A stretch of DNA of 39,837 bases, from NCBI GenBank assembly GCA_045113775.1, contig JBGUJH010000033.1, positions 1-39,837 on the forward strand, read 5' to 3'. Position numbers and translations under genes: made by a program. This document shows, one piece after another, positions 36,500-39,837 of this stretch. This stretch comes from CAG-791 sp045113775 (GTDB lineage Bacteria > Bacillota > Clostridia > Lachnospirales > Lachnospiraceae). Every line of letters begins with the position of its first letter. The stretch's first letter is position 1. Under the pieces are notes generated by a model. That model was not told the DNA's origin and did not search any database. It saw only the letters and a program-made list of their open reading frames with translations.

Positions 36500-37479
36500 G
36501 CGATAAGATTAAGACGATCGGTGTCCTTACCAGCGGCGGAGATTCTCCGGGAATGAACGCAGTTGTCCGCGCAGTGGTCCGCAGAGGACTGTCCAAGGGA
36601 CTGAATGTGAAGGGAATCCGCAGAGGATATCTGGGACTTATCAATGAAGAGATCATAGATATGGAAGCACGATCCGTGTCTAACATCATGCAGCACGGCG
36701 GGACCATTCTGGAGACTGAGAGATGCCCGGAGTTCGAGCTTTCTGAGATCCAGGATAAGGCAATTGAGATCTGCAGGCGTCACGAGATCGACGCATTGGT
36801 GATCGCCGGCGGCGACGGCTCCTTTAAGGGCGCTCAGAAACTGGCTCATAAAGGCATGAACGTAGTCGGCATTCCCTGCACTATTGACGGCGACATATCC
36901 TGCAGTGATTATACGATCGGATTTGATACCGCAGTAAACACGGCCATGCGCGCCATAGACAACATTCGTGATACGGCGTCTTCCCACGAGAAGTGCAGTA
37001 TGATCGAGGTCATGGGCAGAAACGCGGGTTATATCGCGCTCTGGTGCGGCATCGCTAACGGCGCCGAGTCGGTTGTCATTCCCGAGACTTACGATTACAA
37101 CGAAGTCAAGATCATGAAGACGATCGCAAAGCACCGCGAGAACGGGAAGAAGAATAATATCATCATCAACGCGGAAGGTGTCGGAGACACCTCAAAGATG
37201 GCAAAGCGCATTCAGGCCATCAGTGGAATCCATGTCCGCGCGACCATCCTCAGCTATATCCAGCGAGGCGGGACGCCTACCTGCCGCGACAGAGTATACG
37301 CGTCTGTCATGGGCGCCAAGGCGGTCGACCTTCTCTGCGAAGGCAAGGAGAACAGGATCGTGGCCTACAAGAACGGCAATTTTGTGGACTACGATATTGA
37401 TGAAGCCCTGAGCATGGAAGGCGGTATGACTGAAGGACTTAAGTATATGTATGAGATCCTTGAGGATCTTTCGGTCTGA
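36496..37479 (+). CDS. 6-phosphofructokinase, probably ATP-dependent
   Basis: A 327-residue PFK. IGVLTSGGDSPGMNAVVRAV, the ATP-type motif GGDGSFKGA (glycine after GGD, unlike the GGDD of PPi enzymes), PCTIDGDISCSDYTIGFDTA with the catalytic Asp pair of TIDxD, and VMGRNAGYIALWCG are present. The TIDND motif reads TIDGD here. Translational coupling to a sugar-acid regulator and placement beside rpiB and rpe suggest a duplicated PFK with a pathway-specific job, such as phosphorylating sedoheptulose-7-phosphate, rather than the housekeeping glycolytic copy. Confidence 0.92.
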   Translation: MSDKIKTIGVLTSGGDSPGMNAVVRAVVRRGLSKGLNVKGIRRGYLGLINEEIIDMEARSVSNIMQHGGTILETERCPEFELSEIQDKAIEICRRHEIDALVIAGGDGSFKGAQKLAHKGMNVVGIPCTIDGDISCSDYTIGFDTAVNTAMRAIDNIRDTASSHEKCSMIEVMGRNAGYIALWCGIANGAESVVIPETYDYNEVKIMKTIAKHRENGKKNNIIINAEGVGDTSKMAKRIQAISGIHVRATILSYIQRGGTPTCRDRVYASVMGAKAVDLLCEGKENRIVAYKNGNFVDYDIDEALSMEGGMTEGLKYMYEILEDLSV

Positions 37480-37480
37480 T

Positions 37481-37594
37481 ATGGAACTTATCGCGCGGTC
37501 AAAATATCGGCAGATGCGCACGGCTGAGCTGTCAAGGGCTATTGCGCACAACCTTAGCTATCAAGGAGTTACATCAAATAGGAGGCACATATGA
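37481..37594 (+). CDS. Possible 37-residue micro-ORF bridging pfk and rpiB
   Basis: ATG one base after the PFK stop codon, ending in TGA overlapping the rpiB ATG (ATGA). The product MELIARSKYRQMRTAELSRA plus 17 more is basic. There is no ribosome binding site at the right distance, so translation would need re-initiation. It may be chance; noted because it fills the whole gap exactly. Confidence 0.25.
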   Translation: MELIARSKYRQMRTAELSRAIAHNLSYQGVTSNRRHI

Positions 37595-38061
37595 AAATCG
37601 GATTTGGAAGTGATCACGCTGCGATCGAGCTCAAGGCATGCCTGCTCGAGCATTTGAAGTCAAAAGGATATGAGTGTGTGGATTTCGGCGCCTACAGCCC
37701 GGACCAGAAGGTGGATTATCCCATCGCAGGCAGAAAAGTTGCCGAAGCGATCCGCCGCGGAGAAGTGGACAAAGGCGTACTTGTCTGCGGAACAGGTGTA
37801 GGAATCTCTCTTGCAGCCAACAAAGTGCCGGGGATCCGTGCAGGTGTCTGCTCGGACTGCTTTACGGCGAAGATGGTCAAAGAACACAATCACTGCCAGA
37901 TCATCGCAATGGGACAGCGAGTTGTCGGAACAGAGCTGGCTAAGATGATCGTGGACAATTTCTTTGAAGCCGAGGAACTGGGCGGACGTCATGCCAACAG
38001 AGTCGAAATGATCACGCAGATCGAGAGGGACTACGGATACGCTGACGCACCCGTGAAGTGA
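37591..38061 (+). CDS. rpiB: Ribose-5-phosphate isomerase B family
   Basis: A 156-residue RpiB/LacAB isomerase. MKIGFGSDHAAIELK, the catalytic Cys region LVCGTGVGISLAANKVPGIR and GGRHANRVEMI with the phosphate-binding arginines are all present. It interconverts ribose-5-P and ribulose-5-P, although relatives act on allose-6-P, galactose-6-P or four-carbon sugars. AGGAGG precedes the ATG. It forms an operon with rpe 30 bases downstream. Confidence 0.93.
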   Translation: MKIGFGSDHAAIELKACLLEHLKSKGYECVDFGAYSPDQKVDYPIAGRKVAEAIRRGEVDKGVLVCGTGVGISLAANKVPGIRAGVCSDCFTAKMVKEHNHCQIIAMGQRVVGTELAKMIVDNFFEAEELGGRHANRVEMITQIERDYGYADAPVK

Positions 38062-38091
38062 GACTGAAAACAACTCGAGAAAGGAATTAGC

Positions 38092-38796
38092 ATGAATATT
38101 TTGGCTCCTTCTATCCTGTCGGCAGATTTCGGCCGGCTCGGCGAACAGATTGGTGCTCTGAAAGAAGGCGGCGCCGGATGCGTTCACTTTGATGTCATGG
38201 ACGGGCACTTTGTTCCTGAGATCTCTTTCGGAGAACCCGTACTGCGCAGTGTGAGAAAGATGACCGACCTGATCCTGGACGCTCACCTGATGGTGTACAA
38301 TCCCGCGGATCACATTGACGCTTTTGCAAAGGGCGGAGCAGATGTATTTACATTCCACTACGAGGCAATGCCCGGCGGAAGCTTTGCCTACGGCGGGATC
38401 AACGATCCGGATATGGCCTTTGAAGAGGCGACCGCTATGATCGAAAAGATCCATGCGGCCGGTATGAAAGCGGGAATATCGATCAAACCCAAGACGCCTT
38501 GGGAATCCCTGAAGACCCTTATTCCTTATCTTGACCTGGTCCTTGTGATGTCTGTGGAACCCGGATTTGGCGGACAGAAGTACATCCCCGCTTCTACTGA
38601 ACGCATTCGGGCACTTCGAAATGAGGCGATTAATTACAATCCTAAGCTTCGCATCGAAGTGGACGGCGGCATCAAAGTGGACAATGTCAAAGTAGTGCTG
38701 GATGCAGGCGCGGACATGATCGTAGCAGGTTCTGCGGTTCTCGGCGGAGACGACGTGCTGCAGAAGACGCGAGCTTTTATGGAGATTCTGGCATAG
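38092..38796 (+). CDS. rpe: Ribulose-phosphate 3-epimerase
   Basis: A 234-residue TIM-barrel epimerase converting ribulose-5-P to xylulose-5-P, the transketolase donor. Conserved metal and acid/base residues lie in PSILSADFGRL, VHFDVMDGHFVPEISFGEPV, DAHLMVYNPADHI, VMSVEPGFGGQKYIP and IEVDGGI. An insertion around AMPGGSFAYGGINDPDMAFE (residues about 92-110) is not present in most Rpe proteins (220 residues) and may reshape the substrate pocket. GAAAGGAA precedes the ATG. Confidence 0.93.
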   Translation: MNILAPSILSADFGRLGEQIGALKEGGAGCVHFDVMDGHFVPEISFGEPVLRSVRKMTDLILDAHLMVYNPADHIDAFAKGGADVFTFHYEAMPGGSFAYGGINDPDMAFEEATAMIEKIHAAGMKAGISIKPKTPWESLKTLIPYLDLVLVMSVEPGFGGQKYIPASTERIRALRNEAINYNPKLRIEVDGGIKVDNVKVVLDAGADMIVAGSAVLGGDDVLQKTRAFMEILA

Positions 38797-38911
38797 ACAG
38801 GCAGGGAGACTCTACCACTCTCTGTTGTATTGACAGGGCAGCGACGGCAGCAAGCCAGTACGGACATGCATTTAAATCACTCAATATGCTGCGTCGCGAT
38901 CCCGCATTTGA

Positions 38912-38968
38912 GAGGATACACTACTGCGTTACCCGGTCGGGTGAGGCGGTGGTGTGTCCTCTTTAATT
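38912..38968 (+). terminator. Terminator of the rpiB-rpe operon
   Basis: A long stem from GAGGATACACTACTGC to its near-complement ending GGTGTGTCCTC, closing on ACCCG-GT-CGGGT, then TTTAATTTT. Several G-T pairs are present. Confidence 0.78.
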
Positions 38969-39009
38969 TTGCCGTTGTTTTGGTACAATACCTCTAGGGA
39001 GGATTGTTA

Positions 39010-39774
39010 ATGATGATCGCGAACTATCACACCCATACATGGCGCTGCAGGCATGCTGACGGCACGGAAAGAGAATACGTGGAGAAAGCAATCGAGGCCG
39101 GCCTGAAGATCCTCGGATTCTCCGACCACACACCTCAGGTGTACCCGAATGGTTTTGTGTGTCCGGTAAAAATGCTTCCGGTCGAGCTCGAAGGCTACGT
39201 GGACACGATCCTGGACCTGAAGCGGGAATATAAGAATGATATTGAAATACTGCTGGGCCTGGAAGTTGAATACCTTTACACCCTCTGGGAGCCTCTTCTG
39301 GAGCTCATCGAGCCTTATCCTATTGAGTATATGATCCTGGGGCAGCACTACCTGGGAAACGGAGTCAATGAGCCGTTCTGCGGGGAGCCGTCACGCAGTG
39401 TGGAGAGGCTCAGGCAATATTGCAGGCAGACCCGGGAAGCGTTGGAGACGGGGAAGTTTCTCTATTTTGCGCATCCGGATGTGATCTGGTACACAGGCCC
39501 CGGTGAGATCTACGAGGAAGAGATGACGAAATTGTGCAGATTCTGCAAGGAGATCGACATACCGCTCGAGATCAACCTGCTGGGTGTTCGGGAGGACAGA
39601 AGCTATCCCTGCGAACATTTCTGGGAAATTGCTGCCAGGGAAGGAAATTCCGTGATCTACGGGTCGGACGCGCATCACGCGGAGCATGTGTATTCGGAGG
39701 AAGTGATCGCCAAGGCGGACCGGTTTATGGAAAAGTGCGGGATCCCGAGGGAGAGATTGGTTGAGGTGATGTAA
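39010..39774 (+). CDS. PHP-domain histidinol-phosphatase-like phosphatase
   Basis: A 254-residue PHP protein. Metal-binding motifs are NYHTHTWRCRHADGT, LGFSDHTPQVYP, LLGLEVEYL, ILGQHYLG, FAHPDVIWY and YGSDAHHAEHV, complete for the HisK branch. These enzymes remove phosphate from histidinol-P or other sugar-alcohol phosphates. The ribosome binding site AGGGAGGA (38996-39003) favours ATG 39010 or 39013 over the TTG at 39004. A terminator separates it from rpe, so it is likely its own unit and may be unrelated to the island. Confidence 0.9.
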   Translation: MMIANYHTHTWRCRHADGTEREYVEKAIEAGLKILGFSDHTPQVYPNGFVCPVKMLPVELEGYVDTILDLKREYKNDIEILLGLEVEYLYTLWEPLLELIEPYPIEYMILGQHYLGNGVNEPFCGEPSRSVERLRQYCRQTREALETGKFLYFAHPDVIWYTGPGEIYEEEMTKLCRFCKEIDIPLEINLLGVREDRSYPCEHFWEIAAREGNSVIYGSDAHHAEHVYSEEVIAKADRFMEKCGIPRERLVEVM

Positions 39775-39777
39775 AAG

Positions 39778-39818
39778 AAGCGCGGGCCCACTTCATTAAC
39801 GAGTCCGCCGGCGCTTTT
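39778..39818 (+). terminator. Terminator after the PHP gene
   Basis: AAGCGCGGGC pairs with GCCGGCGCTT (one mismatch) over a 19-base loop, followed by TTTT counting the arm end. Confidence 0.7.
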
Positions 39819-39837
39819 ATGACCATATTATAACCCG

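Noticed and set aside
36496..37479. PPi-dependent phosphofructokinase
   Set aside because: The nucleotide motif is GGDGS, the ATP type, not GGDD.

Overview
The window reads as a chromosomal segment of an anaerobic Bacillota, most likely a Clostridia of the Lachnospiraceae type. The reasons are strong AGGAGG ribosome binding sites, LytTR/GHKL two-component genes, a GH3 enzyme with reversed domain order, uronate genes plus a TRAP carrier, and terminators with T tracts. No rRNA, tRNA or CRISPR array is visible.

Region 1 (1-7610) is an integrative mobilizable element lying directly downstream of the 3' end of guaA. It holds a divergent XRE repressor with a perfect operator dyad, a small HTH protein, a replication-initiator-like gene carrying iteron-like repeats, a DnaC-like ATPase, a tyrosine integrase, two relaxosome proteins separated by a structured oriT-like region, and a MobA/VirD2-type relaxase. 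The relaxase 3' end is overprinted by a coiled-coil membrane protein that starts at a TTG with a perfect ribosome binding site. A small BRCT protein closes the set. An IS5-family element (about 7.6-8.8 kb) abuts the right side.

Region 2 (8.9-16.2 kb) holds a MerR regulator with a divergent 19-bp-spacer promoter but no obvious target, a LytTR/GHKL two-component system bracketed by diverged inverted repeats, and a surface set of an esterase-like lipoprotein, an unknown lipoprotein and a membrane-anchored, domain-swapped GH3 enzyme.

Region 3 (16.2-19.6 kb) is a graveyard: a truncated DUF262/HNH protein, a winged-helix tail, a histidine kinase without its N-terminus, an internally deleted MATE pump, short direct repeats and several terminator hairpins.

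Region 4 (19.7-39.8 kb) is a sugar-acid and pentose-phosphate catabolic island. uxuB-uxuA with an AraC regulator carry the D-fructuronate to KDG route. A second operon encodes a HAD phosphatase, RidA, a ketopantoate-reductase-like enzyme and type I dehydroquinate dehydratase, followed by a FadR-type regulator. A split transketolase and a TRAP carrier (DctPQM) diverge from one intergenic region with two near-consensus promoters, each followed by a pair of TGTNNNACR boxes that fit FadR-family operators. Downstream of the carrier lie a Gfo/Idh oxidoreductase, a D-2-hydroxyacid dehydrogenase behind an unusually structured leader, a second paralogous FadR regulator, a phosphofructokinase, RpiB, ribulose-phosphate epimerase and a PHP-family phosphatase. 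My inference is that a carboxylated sugar enters by the TRAP carrier, is remodelled by the dehydrogenases and drains through the non-oxidative pentose phosphate pathway, with the phosphofructokinase possibly replacing transaldolase. The substrate cannot be read from the sequence.
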